Counted from the first letter of the stretch, positions 42,539 to 51,761 are shown. The stretch is DNA of 64,000 bases from Sphaerisporangium perillae (GCF_023276435.1 NZ_JALLPO010000009.1:165393-229392), one strand, 5' to 3'. Program-made: numbers and translations. The notes: a model not told the origin generated them from the letters alone.

Positions 42539-43558
42539 ATGCGATCGGCTGAGCCGCTGGTGGTGGGGGTCGACGGCGGCGGTACGAGCACACGCTGCCT
42601 GATCGCCACGCTCAGCGGCGAGATCGTCGCCCGAGGGCGGGCGGGCGGGGCCAATCCCCGCTCCGCGCGCGACCCGGGCGGCAACCTCGCGCGCGCCCTC
42701 ACCGAGGCCCTCTCCCAGATCGGCCCGCGGTTCACGCCGGGTGACGTCGCGGGCGGGGTGTTCGGGCTCGCCGGCGCCAGCGAGGCGGGCCGCAGGCAGG
42801 CCCACGCCATGACCGCCGACGCCTGGCGCGCCGCGGGACTGCCCGGCCTCCCCGTCGTCGTCCCCGACATCCTGGTGGCCTTCGCCGGCGCGACCCCCGC
42901 CGCGTCCGGCAGCGTGATGATCGCCGGTACGGGCGCGGTGGCGGCCCGCATCGAGGACCGCGAGATCGTGCGCCGGTGCGACGGCTACGGATGGCTCCTC
43001 GGGGACGAGGGTTCAGGGGTGTGGATCGGGCGCCGCGCCGTCCAGTCGGCACTGGCGGCGATCGACGGCCGGGGCGCGCCGACCGCACTCGCCGGCCGCG
43101 TCCTCCCCACCCTCCAGACCGACACGCCGTCCGCCGCGCCGTCCGACACACCGGACCTGGCGGGCGAGGCGCTCTGCCAGGCGATCATCGCGGCGGTGTA
43201 CGACCGCGAGCCCGCGCGCCTCGGGATGCTCAGCCCTGTCGTGGAGGCGGCGGCCCGCGAGGGAGATCGGGTGGCGCTCGACATCCTCGACGACGCCGCC
43301 CGCCGTCTCGTGCGGACCCTCGAAGCGGTGGGCCCGGGCGATCCCGCCCTGCCCGTCGTCTTGGCCGGCTCGCTGCTGACCCACCCCACGCTGGTCGCCG
43401 AGCGGGTCAGGGACGCGCTGCTGGGCCGTCCCGTCGTCCTGGCCAGGGACGGCGCGGCGGGAGCCGCCGCGCTCGCCCTGCGCGCCGCCCGGCCGGGCGG
43501 GCAGCCTTCCCCGATCGCCGAGGCCGAGGCCGCACACCGCCGCCTCCTCACGACCTGA
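42539..43558 (+). CDS. BadF/BadG-type ATPase, probable N-acetylglucosamine kinase
   Basis: 339 residues from ATG 42539 (GGGAGG upstream). Actin-like ATPase fold: phosphate-1 VVGVDGGGTSTRCLIA, connect-1 region VFGLAGASEAGRR, phosphate-2 MIAGTGAVAAR and GYGWLLGDEGSGVWIGRRAVQ. GlcNAc kinases of this family phosphorylate amino sugars, and neighbours include NagZ-like and RpiR-type genes, fitting recycling of cell-wall or chitin sugars. Starts downstream of a tandem repeat region. Confidence 0.82.
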   Translation: MRSAEPLVVGVDGGGTSTRCLIATLSGEIVARGRAGGANPRSARDPGGNLARALTEALSQIGPRFTPGDVAGGVFGLAGASEAGRRQAHAMTADAWRAAGLPGLPVVVPDILVAFAGATPAASGSVMIAGTGAVAARIEDREIVRRCDGYGWLLGDEGSGVWIGRRAVQSALAAIDGRGAPTALAGRVLPTLQTDTPSAAPSDTPDLAGEALCQAIIAAVYDREPARLGMLSPVVEAAAREGDRVALDILDDAARRLVRTLEAVGPGDPALPVVLAGSLLTHPTLVAERVRDALLGRPVVLARDGAAGAAALALRAARPGGQPSPIAEAEAAHRRLLTT

Positions 43559-43614
43559 CGGCCCGCCCGCCGCCGTACGGCGCGCGGCCTGGCGAATGCC
43601 CAGGGGCGGGGGAA

Positions 43615-45264
43615 CTAGCGCGTCCGTCGTGAAGAGCTCGGGGCGCTTTGGCGGTTGGCGCGGTCGAGGGCGGTCACCCGGTAGCGCGAGCCGTCCTTGC
43701 CGCCGGGGTCGGTGTACTCGCCCCGGCGCCCGCCGGGCACCACCGCGACCAGGTGGCCGGCCAGATCCGTCTTCAGATCCGCGAGGTCGCGGGCGGCGTC
43801 CGCACCCGCCCCGGCCGTGGCCGTGTCGTCCCCGTCGAACCGGTAGATCGCGTAGAGCCGGGGCTTGGCGTGGTGGGTGGCGTGGAAGGAGAGCTCGACG
43901 CCCTTGCCCGTCAGGCGGGCGTGGGTCAGGGAGGGCCGCCGGGGCGGGGTGCCGGAGGCCAGGCGCGGGAGCACCGGGCCGAGCGCCGGTCGCGTGTAGT
44001 GGTCGTTCTGGAGCCGGGTGGTGGAGCCCAGCCGGTCGGCGCGCAGGTCGCCCGCGCTGTAGTAGATGTCGCCGCCGATCTCGGGGTGGTCGCGGTTGAA
44101 CGTCAGGTGCCGGGACAGCTCGGCCGGGTCCTGCCAGGCGGCGGGCTGGCCGGCGACCCCGACCTTGTAGGCCGCCTGCCCGACCCACAGCTGGGTGCCG
44201 GTGTCGGCCACGACCTGGGACCACCAGGGAGCGAGCGCCGCGTAGTCGGCCGCCGGCAGGCCGATGTTCCAGTAGATCTGCGGCGCGACGTAGTCGAGCC
44301 AGCCCTTCTTCACCCAGCCGCGGGTGTCGGCGTGCTGGTTGTCGTAGGACTGGGAGCCGGAGGTGGCCGAGCCGAGCGGGTCGGTGGCGGCGTTGCGCCA
44401 GATCCCGAACGGGCTCACGCCCCAGGCGATCTCGGGCTTCTCCTCGCGGACGCGCCGGCTCATCTCCTGGATGAGCAGGTCGACGTTGCTTCGCCGCCAG
44501 GCGGCCTTGTCGGGGAAGCCTGCTCCGTGGCGCGCGAAGGCGTCGGCGTCGTTGAACTCCTGTCCCGCGACGGGATACGGATAGAAGTAGTCGTCGAAGT
44601 GCACACCGTCGATGTCGTACCGGGTGACCGCGTCCATGATCGCGTCCTGGACGAACGCGCGGACCTCCGGCAGCCCCGGGTTGTAGTACAGCTTGCCCCC
44701 GTACGCGACGCCCCAGCCCGGGTTGCGGCGCACCGGGTGGTCGGGGACGAGCTGCGCCGGGTCGGCCTGCATGGAGACGCGGTAGGGGTTGAACCAGGCG
44801 TGGAAGGCGAGCCCGCGCTCGTGAGCGGCCTCGATCATGAACTCGAGCGGGTCGTACCCGGGATCCTTTCCCTGGACGCCCGTCAGGTACTGCGACCACG
44901 GCTCGTACCGCGAAGGCCAGAACGCGTCAGCTGTGGGCCTGACCTGCACGAACACCGCGTTGAGCCGGCGCGATGCGGCCAGGTCGAGCCAGGAGAGGAA
45001 CTCGGCCTTCTGCTGCTCCGCGGACAGGCCGGTGCGCGAGGGCCAGTTGATGTTGACCACGGACGCGATCCACATGCCGCGCATCTGCCGCGCGGACCAG
45101 TCGGCCGGGGTGCCGGTGCCGGTGGCGCTCAAGGCGTCTTCGGCGCCGGCACCTCGCCGGCCAGGGAGCGAGGCGGCGCGCGCCTGCCCGAGGGTGAGCG
45201 GGGTCAGCGCGGCCGCGGCCAAGCCGCCCAATATGGCCCTGCGGGTCAGCGGACGGCGGTTCAT
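43615..45264 (-). CDS. Secreted family-10-like glycosyl hydrolase (GHL10/DUF187)
   Basis: 549 residues. Twin-arginine-like signal (NRRPLTRRAILGGLAAAAL) ending near LGQARA. GHL10 motifs: MRGMWIASVVNINWPS, NAVFVQVRPTADAFWPSRYEPWSQYLTG, FHAWFNPYRVS, YDIDGVHFDDYFYPYP and WGVSPFGIW. C-terminal about 120 residues resemble an FnIII-like module. Family members act on peptidoglycan sugars such as denuded glycan or related polymers. Start ATG 45264 with GGAGG. Divergent from the GH3 gene; the spacer contains RpiR-like dyads. Confidence 0.88.
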   Translation of the reverse strand: MNRRPLTRRAILGGLAAAALTPLTLGQARAASLPGRRGAGAEDALSATGTGTPADWSARQMRGMWIASVVNINWPSRTGLSAEQQKAEFLSWLDLAASRRLNAVFVQVRPTADAFWPSRYEPWSQYLTGVQGKDPGYDPLEFMIEAAHERGLAFHAWFNPYRVSMQADPAQLVPDHPVRRNPGWGVAYGGKLYYNPGLPEVRAFVQDAIMDAVTRYDIDGVHFDDYFYPYPVAGQEFNDADAFARHGAGFPDKAAWRRSNVDLLIQEMSRRVREEKPEIAWGVSPFGIWRNAATDPLGSATSGSQSYDNQHADTRGWVKKGWLDYVAPQIYWNIGLPAADYAALAPWWSQVVADTGTQLWVGQAAYKVGVAGQPAAWQDPAELSRHLTFNRDHPEIGGDIYYSAGDLRADRLGSTTRLQNDHYTRPALGPVLPRLASGTPPRRPSLTHARLTGKGVELSFHATHHAKPRLYAIYRFDGDDTATAGAGADAARDLADLKTDLAGHLVAVVPGGRRGEYTDPGGKDGSRYRVTALDRANRQSAPSSSRRTR

Positions 45265-45383
45265 TCGGCCTCCAGGCGGCGTGGCGACGTCGATCCCTTG
45301 GACGTCGATCCCTTGACGGCTCCGGCGATGAGGTCACGCGGCCGACCATGGCCTAGGCGTCGACTGCGTCCTCCGGCGCGAAC

Positions 45384-45401
45384 ATGGCAGAGAACTTCCA
45401 T
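45384..45401. promoter_or_regulatory. Dyad in the GHL10 promoter region
   Basis: ATGGCAG-AGAA-CTTCCAT, symmetric in ATGG, AG and CT/CCAT. It resembles the second dyad at 45457 (ATGAAG...CTTCAT), so both may bind the same regulator, plausibly the MurR/RpiR protein encoded at 47469. Confidence 0.45.
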
Positions 45402-45456
45402 AGGATCAATGACTCTGAAGAAAATTGTCACCAGGCCGTGACCTAACCGGGAGCAA

Positions 45457-45473
45457 ATGAAGGAAAACTTCAT
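45457..45473. promoter_or_regulatory. ATGAAG-GAAAA-CTTCAT dyad upstream of the GH3 gene
   Basis: Perfect 6-bp arms around a 5-bp centre, 70 bp before the GH3 start. The GAAAn-type dyad layout suits MurR/RpiR regulators. A half-site (ATGAAGTGATC) occurs near 47368, upstream of the regulator gene itself. Confidence 0.5.
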
Positions 45474-45543
45474 AGAAGATACGCGGAAAGCTGCTTAACG
45501 CCACATCCGTTGCAAAGAGGGCCAACCACCACCGGAAGTCCGC

Positions 45544-47187
45544 ATGCCGCACAGTCCCGATCTCGACCGTCTCGCCGCCACGGTCCTGCAGCCTGGGTTC
45601 GACGGAACCACGCCGCCCGGCTGGCTGCTCAGGCAGCTCGCCGGCGGCCTCGGCGGCGTGGTGCTGTTCGCCCGGAACATCTCCGCCGACACCGCCGGGC
45701 TCGTCCACCGCCTCCGCCAGGAGAGCCCGCGGGCGATCGTGGCCGTGGACGAGGAAGGCGGCACCGTAACCCGCCTGGAGGCCGCGACCGGAAGCTCCTG
45801 GCCCGGCAACGCCGCCCTCGGCGTCATCGACGACACCACCAGGACCGAGCGGACCGGCAGGGAGATCGGCCTCCTGCTCGGCGCGGCCGGCATCACCTTG
45901 GACTACGCCCCGGACGTCGACGTCAACGCCGATCCCGACAACCCGGTGATCGGCATACGGTCCTTCGGCTCCGGCGCCGAACTCGTCGCCCGGCACTCCA
46001 CCGCCTGGATCACCGGGCTGCAGAGCACCGGCGTCGCCGCCTGCGCCAAGCACTTCCCCGGGCACGGCGACACAGTCACCGACTCCCACCTCGCGCTCCC
46101 GACCGTCCACGCCTCCCGGGAACTGCTGGAACGCCGCGACCTGCCGCCGTTCCGCGCCGCCATCGCCGCGGGGGTCAAGGCGATCATGTGCGGCCATCTC
46201 ATGGTGCCGTCCCTCGATCCCGAACTGCCCGCCACCCTCAGCCGCCGCGTGCTCACCGGCCTGCTGCGCGAGGAGCTGGGGTTCCAGGGGATGCTGGTGA
46301 CCGACGCGATCGAGATGAAGGCCGTCGCCGCGCTGCTCCCCCCGCCCGAGATCGCCGTGCGGGCGCTCGCGGCCGGAGCCGACGCGATCTGCGTGGGCGC
46401 CTCCTCCCCCGGCGGGGAGAACGTCACCGCGCTGCGCGACGGGATCGTCCGGGCCGTCCACGACGGCACCCTGGCCGATTCCCGCCTGGCCGAGGCGGCG
46501 GGCCGCGTCCAGGCCCTCGCGGCCTGGCACGAAGCTCAGCGGGAACGACGACCCGGCGCGCCCGGCGGGACCACCGACGAGGCACCCTCTCGGGCATTCG
46601 GCGGGACAAGCCCCGGAACGTCCGGCGAAGTGCCATCCGCAGCATTCGGCGAGGCGTCCAGAGCGTGGACGATCGAGCCCGACCCGCGATACGGCGTCTC
46701 CCGGCTCGGCCTGGACACCGCACGGCGGGCGCTGCGGGTAACCCTCGGCAGCGGCGCGACCATCGACACAGGCGTGTCCCCGGTCACCGGCCGGCCCCTC
46801 CGCCCCCCGGTGCTCACCCGGCCGCCGCAGGTGATCGAGATGACCGCCCGGCCCCACCAGGCGATCGGCGGCACCCTGCCGTACGGACCCGGCGAAGCCC
46901 TCGCGGCACGGCTCCCCGGCACCGAGCGGACGGTCCTCACCCCCGAGCGGCACGAGCTTCCCCCGCTGCGCGAGCCGGACCAGGCGCCCCTGGTCGTCGT
47001 CACGCACGACGCGCACCGGCACGGATGGATGAGCCGCGGCCTGGCCGAGATCCTCCGGCACCGCCCGGACGCCATCGTCATCGAGATGGGCCTGCCCGGC
47101 CCACCCGTGGGCGCCCTCTACCTGGCCACCAACGGCAACTCCCGCGTCTCATCACTCGCCGCCGCCGAATGGCTCACCGGCCGCTAG
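45544..47187 (+). CDS. Glycoside hydrolase family 3, beta-N-acetylglucosaminidase (NagZ-like)
   Basis: 547 residues. NagZ-type signature KHFPGHGDTVTDSHLALP with the His-Asp pair used as acid/base, and the nucleophile Asp in GMLVTDAIEMKAV. The front region has GGVVLFARNI and AVDEEGGTVTRL. A C-terminal domain (about 360-547) is extra to the minimal NagZ. No signal peptide, so it likely acts on imported muropeptide or chitin fragments. Start ATG 45544 with CGGAAG. Likely co-regulated with the GHL10 and RpiR genes. Confidence 0.88.
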   Translation: MPHSPDLDRLAATVLQPGFDGTTPPGWLLRQLAGGLGGVVLFARNISADTAGLVHRLRQESPRAIVAVDEEGGTVTRLEAATGSSWPGNAALGVIDDTTRTERTGREIGLLLGAAGITLDYAPDVDVNADPDNPVIGIRSFGSGAELVARHSTAWITGLQSTGVAACAKHFPGHGDTVTDSHLALPTVHASRELLERRDLPPFRAAIAAGVKAIMCGHLMVPSLDPELPATLSRRVLTGLLREELGFQGMLVTDAIEMKAVAALLPPPEIAVRALAAGADAICVGASSPGGENVTALRDGIVRAVHDGTLADSRLAEAAGRVQALAAWHEAQRERRPGAPGGTTDEAPSRAFGGTSPGTSGEVPSAAFGEASRAWTIEPDPRYGVSRLGLDTARRALRVTLGSGATIDTGVSPVTGRPLRPPVLTRPPQVIEMTARPHQAIGGTLPYGPGEALAARLPGTERTVLTPERHELPPLREPDQAPLVVVTHDAHRHGWMSRGLAEILRHRPDAIVIEMGLPGPPVGALYLATNGNSRVSSLAAAEWLTGR

Positions 47188-47468
47188 AGAGCAGAAGACC
47201 GTGCCCAGCGCGTCCCGGACGCACATGCACATGCTCCCCTCAGGGAAGGCCGCCCTGGCTACCCGCCCGGTCGCCTCCGGAATCTCCATGAACGACTCCG
47301 GGCGCATCGACACTCCGCCCGCCCTCTCCTGCTCCATCCCATCTTGTGGAGACCTGACCGGAGCGTCATGAAGTGATCACCGAGAGATCCGATTTCGCCA
47401 ACGGCGTCCTAAAGGATGGGGCCTTCTACGGCTTCCCGGTAATGTGTCGGTAACAGAAAAGGAATCGC

Positions 47469-48377
47469 ATGATCGACCCGCAACGCTCGACCCCGGAGAA
47501 CCTGGTCGCCCGGGTGCGGGCCGTACTTCCCTCGCTCACACCTTCGGCCCAGATCATCGCCCGGCTCATCCTGGACGACCCGGCGACCGTCGCCCGCAGC
47601 ACCATCACCGAGCTCAGCGCCGCGTCCTCGACGAGCGAGGCCACCATCGTGCGCACCGCGCGGGTGCTCGGGTTCTCCGGGTACGCCCAGCTCAGGCTCG
47701 CGCTGGCCGCGGCGGCCGCCGCCACGCGCCAGGGTCCCGACCGGCTCGTCCCGGGCGATCTGGCCCCTGACGACCCGCTGTCGGACGTGATCGCCAAGGT
47801 GACCCGGGCCGAGCGGGAGGCCATCGAGGACACCGCGGCGCAGCTCTCCCCCGAGCGTCTCGGCGCCGTGGTGGACGCGATCATCGGGGCCCGCCGGGTC
47901 GACGTCTACGGGGTGGCCGCCTCCGGGCTCGTGGCGGCGGACATGGCGCAGAAGCTTCTGCGCATCGGCCTGTCGTCCCACGCGTTCACCGACGCCCACC
48001 TGGCGCTGACCAGCGCGGTGCTGCTGAAGTCCGGGGACGTCGCGGTCGGCGTGAGCTGCACCGGCGAGACGCCCGACGTCCTGGAGCCGATGCGCCTGGC
48101 CCACAAGGCCGGGGCGACGACGGTCGCGATCACCAACAACCCCCGCTCCTCGCTCGCCGAGGTGTCCGACCACGTGCTGATCTCGGCCGGCCGGGAGACG
48201 GCCTTCCGCCCCGGCGCGCTGGCCAGCAGGATCAGCCAGCTCCTGGTCGTCGACTACGTCTTCGTCGGCGTGGCCCAGCGCACCTCCGAGGTCTCCAACG
48301 ACGCCCTGCGCACCACCCGCGACGCCGTAGATCAGTTCCTCACCGAATCCCGCGCCCGCCCGCGCCGCCCGTCATAG
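47469..48377 (+). CDS. MurR/RpiR family regulator
   Basis: 302 residues. N-terminal HTH_6 (LTPSAQIIARLILDDPATVARSTITELSAASSTSEATIVRTARVLGFSGYAQLRLAL), then an SIS sugar-phosphate-binding domain (RRVDVYGVAASGLVAADMAQKLLRIG, VGVSCTGETPDVLEPMRLAH, VAITNNPRSSLAEVSD). It should sense an amino-sugar phosphate such as GlcNAc-6-P or MurNAc-6-P and control the nearby hydrolases and kinase. AAGGAA precedes ATG 47469. The 281-bp gap before it carries no other gene. Confidence 0.92.
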   Translation: MIDPQRSTPENLVARVRAVLPSLTPSAQIIARLILDDPATVARSTITELSAASSTSEATIVRTARVLGFSGYAQLRLALAAAAAATRQGPDRLVPGDLAPDDPLSDVIAKVTRAEREAIEDTAAQLSPERLGAVVDAIIGARRVDVYGVAASGLVAADMAQKLLRIGLSSHAFTDAHLALTSAVLLKSGDVAVGVSCTGETPDVLEPMRLAHKAGATTVAITNNPRSSLAEVSDHVLISAGRETAFRPGALASRISQLLVVDYVFVGVAQRTSEVSNDALRTTRDAVDQFLTESRARPRRPS

Positions 48378-48465
48378 CAGGCGGCCTCTCGCGTGCGGGC
48401 CCGTGCGCGTTCCGTGCTGGACGCTCGTCCGTGTCATGACTGTCATCGCCGGTTACGCCGGGTTC

Positions 48466-48891
48466 TCAATGAGCCTTGTGGAGGCACTCGTCCATGATCA
48501 GGCCGAGGCCGATGCCGACCAGCCATGAGTCCTTGGCGATGCCGACGCCCTCCTGGGTGGGGCGGATGCTGCCGGGCTGCCTCAGCCCCGGTGTGCGGAG
48601 GTAGAGCCCGATCAGGCCGGCGCCGAAGGCCGTGAGGCCCAGGCCGGCGAGGGCCGAGGGGATCACCGGCACGAGCAGCGCCGTCCCGAGCGCCAGCTCG
48701 GCCGTCGACAGGAGCCGGGTGAACACGACCGGGTCGATCTTCTTCAGGAACGGGTAGGCGCCGGCGGCCATGCCGTGCAGCCCCGTCGCCGTCTGCTCGT
48801 CCGCGTTCGTCTTGCTGAGCCCGGAGTTGAAGATGTACACACCGGTGGCGATCCGCGGGGGCAGGTGATACGGGGCTGCGAGAAACCGCAT
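48466..48891 (-). CDS. DoxX-like small membrane protein
   Basis: 141 residues from ATG 48891, chosen because GGGAGG lies 5 bp before it; an upstream ATG 48903 is possible. Four hydrophobic segments (IATGVYIFNSGLSK, LLSTAELALGTALLVPVI, ALAGLGLTAFGAGLIGLYL and DSWLVGIGLGLIMDE) in the order of DoxX-like proteins. Role unknown. Confidence 0.65.
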   Translation of the reverse strand: MRFLAAPYHLPPRIATGVYIFNSGLSKTNADEQTATGLHGMAAGAYPFLKKIDPVVFTRLLSTAELALGTALLVPVIPSALAGLGLTAFGAGLIGLYLRTPGLRQPGSIRPTQEGVGIAKDSWLVGIGLGLIMDECLHKAH

Positions 48892-48954
48892 GGTTCCTCC
48901 CATGGCGTCTGAGGCGGTCGTCGGTCATCCGACCCATACCCACCCGCCTTACCG

Positions 48955-48989
48955 CCTACCAGCACAGCTGTGGCATTTGTGCTGGTAGG
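48955..48989. repeat. 12-bp perfect inverted repeat between two membrane-protein genes
   Basis: CCTACCAGCACA (48955-48966) and TGTGCTGGTAGG (48978-48989) with an 11-nt loop. It lies between the DoxX-like start and the end of the 55-residue gene on the same strand, so it could end the latter's transcript or be a promoter operator for the former. No T run is seen. Confidence 0.6.
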
Positions 48990-49038
48990 GGCACCGATCA
49001 CGTCAATCCAGCCCCCGCGTGGCCCCGGTTCCGGAGCG

Positions 49039-49206
49039 TCAGCCGGAGTGGCGGGAGCGGAGGAGCTTGGAGACCACCGTGTACGCCAGGAAGACCACGC
49101 CGATGATGAGGACCCACTTGAGGATGCCCGCGACCAGGCTGATCACGGTGCCGAGCAGCATGAAGCCGACGATGACGGCGGCGATGAGGAGAAGGATTCG
49201 AGCCAT
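49039..49206 (-). CDS. 55-residue membrane protein
   Basis: ATG 49206 to TGA 49039. Two closely spaced hydrophobic helices: RILLLIAAVIVGFMLLG and then KWVLIIGVVFLAYTVV, followed by a basic tail (SKLLRSRHSG). It resembles the short two-helix membrane proteins often found near stress genes in actinomycetes, but I cannot assign a family. Too short for automated calls, yet the hydrophobic pattern and stop placement make it credible. Confidence 0.65.
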   Translation of the reverse strand: MARILLLIAAVIVGFMLLGTVISLVAGILKWVLIIGVVFLAYTVVSKLLRSRHSG

Positions 49207-49430
49207 GACCTCAGGCTAGATCGCCGTACCGTCCCGCGATATGCCCGCGGGCCGAGTTCAGGGACGAGTCAGGGTCCGCCCTCAGGGTCAGGTGAGGGCC
49301 GGCCGGATGGGACGTCCCGGCGCCCGGACCCCGCCGGACCCGGCCTGGCCACGGCCCTCCCGGGCGCCGTGCTCAGAGCCCGCCCGGGGATCATGTCGCG
49401 GGCTCGGAGACGGCTGCGGGGCGACGCGAA

Positions 49431-49462
49431 ATGGCCGGCCCCTGGGTGCCGGGGCCGGCCAT
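49431..49462 (-). terminator. Strong hairpin after the secreted repeat-protein gene
   Basis: ATGGCCGGCCCC (49431-49442) and GGGGCCGGCCAT (49451-49462) form a perfect 12-bp stem with an 8-nt loop, 24 bp past the stop of the minus-strand gene. The rest of the 280-bp gap (49207-49486) shows no gene. Confidence 0.75.
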
Positions 49463-49486
49463 GCGCGGTGGGGGTGCCGGTGGCGC

Positions 49487-50200
49487 TCAGAGGACGGCGC
49501 AGCCGATCCTCACCGGGACCCTGGCCGACCAGCGGCCGGAGAGCACGTCGAAGGCCTGGGCGTAGCCGTTGGCGGCCTTGCCGGGAGCCGAGCAGTCGAA
49601 GACGCCGGTCTTCTTGCCGAAGCTGCCGCCCGCGAAGCCGCTGTGCGCGGTCGCGTTGACGGTGCCGCTCCAGAACAGGCGGCCGGTGTTGTAGCGCAGG
49701 TAGAGCCGCACCTGGCCGAAGTTGTAGTGGTCACCGCTGATCTTGATCCGGGCGATGTCGTCGACCGAGGTCGTCGTCGAGGTGCCGTCCCCGTTGTCGG
49801 TCGGGGCGACGGTGTACCGGTTGATCCACAGGCGGGCCGAGACCTTGCGGTTGCCCGCCTGCGCGTTGTCTGCGGCGGCCTGGGAGCGGACCGCGGGGGT
49901 CACGCAGACGTCGTCGCCGGTGAAGGCCTCCCGCCAGACGTAGCCGGTGACGCAGGTGTGCGCACCGAAGGCACCGGAGGTCCAGCGGCCCGCGGCGGCG
50001 GCGTTGTCCGAGCGGGTCTGGGTGCGGTTGGCCGAGGTGACGCAGACGTGGTCGGCGGGACGGGCCTCGCGCCAGACGTAGCCCTCACGGCAGGTGTCGG
50101 GGCCGAAGTCGCCGGTGGCGGCGGAGGCGGACGTCGCGGGGACGGTGACGGAGAGGCCCGCGACGGCGGCGACGGCGAGACCGAGCAGGGTGCGCTTCAT
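49487..50200 (-). CDS. Secreted protein with two cysteine-containing repeats
   Basis: 237 residues. Sec signal (KRTLLGLAVAAVAGL ... ATSASA) from ATG 50200 with GAGGAG. Two N-terminal repeats of about 45 residues have the form TC-x-x-GYVWREA-x-x-x-D-x-VCVT, each with a Cys pair, seen in many actinomycete exported proteins. The C-terminal 110 residues (ARLWINRYTVAPTD onward) are beta-rich with a further Cys pair (FDCSAPG, IGCAVL). Ligand unknown; a wall- or matrix-associated protein is plausible. Confidence 0.75.
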   Translation of the reverse strand: MKRTLLGLAVAAVAGLSVTVPATSASAATGDFGPDTCREGYVWREARPADHVCVTSANRTQTRSDNAAAAGRWTSGAFGAHTCVTGYVWREAFTGDDVCVTPAVRSQAAADNAQAGNRKVSARLWINRYTVAPTDNGDGTSTTTSVDDIARIKISGDHYNFGQVRLYLRYNTGRLFWSGTVNATAHSGFAGGSFGKKTGVFDCSAPGKAANGYAQAFDVLSGRWSARVPVRIGCAVL

Positions 50201-50534
50201 CGTTGTCTCCTCGAGTGTGGGTGCTGTCTCCCGGCCCCGGTGGCTCCCGGGCGCCTTGCACACTCAAGTGATAGAACCGGTCACCTGCAGGTTCATAGAC
50301 AGGCGCTTGACGTCATCGGCTGCAAGCGCCATGCAAGGACGGCAAGCCGCGCAAGCGAGCGCCCCGCCTGCCGGCCGGGTTGTCCCGCCCTCCGGTTCAC
50401 CGGCTCAGCACGCCACCGTCCACCGCGCCCGCCCGCCGACGCGTCGTCGTCCCGCCTCGCCGCGCGTCGCACGGGGTCGTCCCGCGTCGCACGTCCCGCG
50501 TCGCACGGGGTCGTCCCGCGTCGGACGGGGTTCG
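50201..50534. other. Intergenic region with short tandem repeats
   Basis: 334 bp without a credible gene. From 50464 to 50537 a GCGTCGCACGGGGTCGTCCC-type 20-bp unit recurs about four times, once shortened to 14 bp and the last copy diverged. Upstream it holds the promoter of the secreted protein gene. Confidence 0.5.
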
Positions 50535-51698
50535 TCAGACCGGGACGGCGAACAGGACGCGGCGGCCGCGGAACTCGGTCAGGCTCCACAACTGCCTCTT
50601 CTCGATCCAGCAGGTGAGATCCTCCGGCCCGACCGGGAACTTACGCACCTGGGGGGCCTGCCCGTCCGCGACGACGAGGAGCGAGCCGTTCTTGACCGCC
50701 GAGGCGGCCTGGCTGAGGTACCAGCGTCCCTCGTGGGAGAGCGCGCCCTGGATCTTGGCCGCCGGCAGCGTGAAGGCGTGGGCCGCAGGAGCCAGCCCGT
50801 CGGCTCCGGCCGCGAGCGTGCCGTCCGCCTCCAGGCGCCAGCGGACCACCCGCCCCACTCTGCCGGGTTCGTCCGCGGGGTCCACGTACTCCCCGGAGAC
50901 GAGCAGGTGCGGGCTCTGGGTCCGGTCGACGGCGGCGAAGGAGAACCGGGCGGCGCCCGTCGCGCTCCAGAAGTCCACCTGCGGCATCACGTAGCGGTAC
51001 CCGAAGGCGTGGTACTTCCCGCCCTTCAGGCCGATCTTGTCGTCGTCGCCGTCCACCTCGTAGATGTGCCGGGTGTCGAAGACCCGGATCCCGCGCGAGG
51101 TGTCGGCGACGTAGAGCAGGTCGCCGTACCAGGCGACGCCGCCGGCGTGGATGTTGATCGGGTTGTAGGAGGAGCCCTTGGGCTCGACCAGCAGGACGTG
51201 CCGGTACTTGCGGGTGGCCGTGTTGAGGAACGAGACCCGGACGCCGCGCTCGGTCGCCTTGCCGTCCGGCTTCCAGTACCAGGTCACCGCGAAGGCCTGG
51301 ACGTCCTTGTGACCCGCCTCCGAACTGCTGGCCACCCCCTGCGGGTACCAGTCGGTGGTGTCGTTGTCGCCCGCGTCGAAGCAGTACCAGTCGGCCGGCT
51401 TCGGCGCCATCGAGCCGAACGCCGTCGTGCTCCCCTTGCGTACGGCGGTGCGGTTGGCCTTGGCGAGCACCGTCGCGAGGTCACGCGCCGGAAGCGCGCC
51501 GGCCAGCGTCCCGACCGCCTGCGGAAGGTCACGGGTGTCACGCCGTAACTGGAACGGCCCCGGATCGGTCCCGGTCATGAGGCTCGGGCTCATGCGGATG
51601 CCCCCATCGCGCTTCGGGAACGGGAGCAACGTCGCGACAGCGCCGACGCTCCCGCTCGACCAATGATCAACCTCGACAGTCTCCCCCAGGAGCGACAT
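50535..51698 (-). CDS. Unrecognised propeller-like protein
   Basis: About 352-387 residues depending on start: ATG 51698 has no ribosome-binding site, ATG 51593 follows GGGGGC, so I favour the latter. Segments such as GGVAWYGDLLYVADTSRG, RVFDTRHIYEVDGDD and GALSHEGRWYLSQAAS look like beta-propeller blades. There is no clear signal peptide from either start. The protein has single conserved-looking Cys residues (WYCFDAGDN, LTCWIEK). Homologues are common hypothetical proteins of actinomycetes as far as I recall; function unknown. Confidence 0.65.
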   Translation of the reverse strand: MSLLGETVEVDHWSSGSVGAVATLLPFPKRDGGIRMSPSLMTGTDPGPFQLRRDTRDLPQAVGTLAGALPARDLATVLAKANRTAVRKGSTTAFGSMAPKPADWYCFDAGDNDTTDWYPQGVASSSEAGHKDVQAFAVTWYWKPDGKATERGVRVSFLNTATRKYRHVLLVEPKGSSYNPINIHAGGVAWYGDLLYVADTSRGIRVFDTRHIYEVDGDDDKIGLKGGKYHAFGYRYVMPQVDFWSATGAARFSFAAVDRTQSPHLLVSGEYVDPADEPGRVGRVVRWRLEADGTLAAGADGLAPAAHAFTLPAAKIQGALSHEGRWYLSQAASAVKNGSLLVVADGQAPQVRKFPVGPEDLTCWIEKRQLWSLTEFRGRRVLFAVPV

Positions 51699-51761
51699 AT
51701 CCGTCTACGTAATGACTCATCGGGCACTACTCCCCCGCAGGACCGACCCCCGCAGGTGCCG

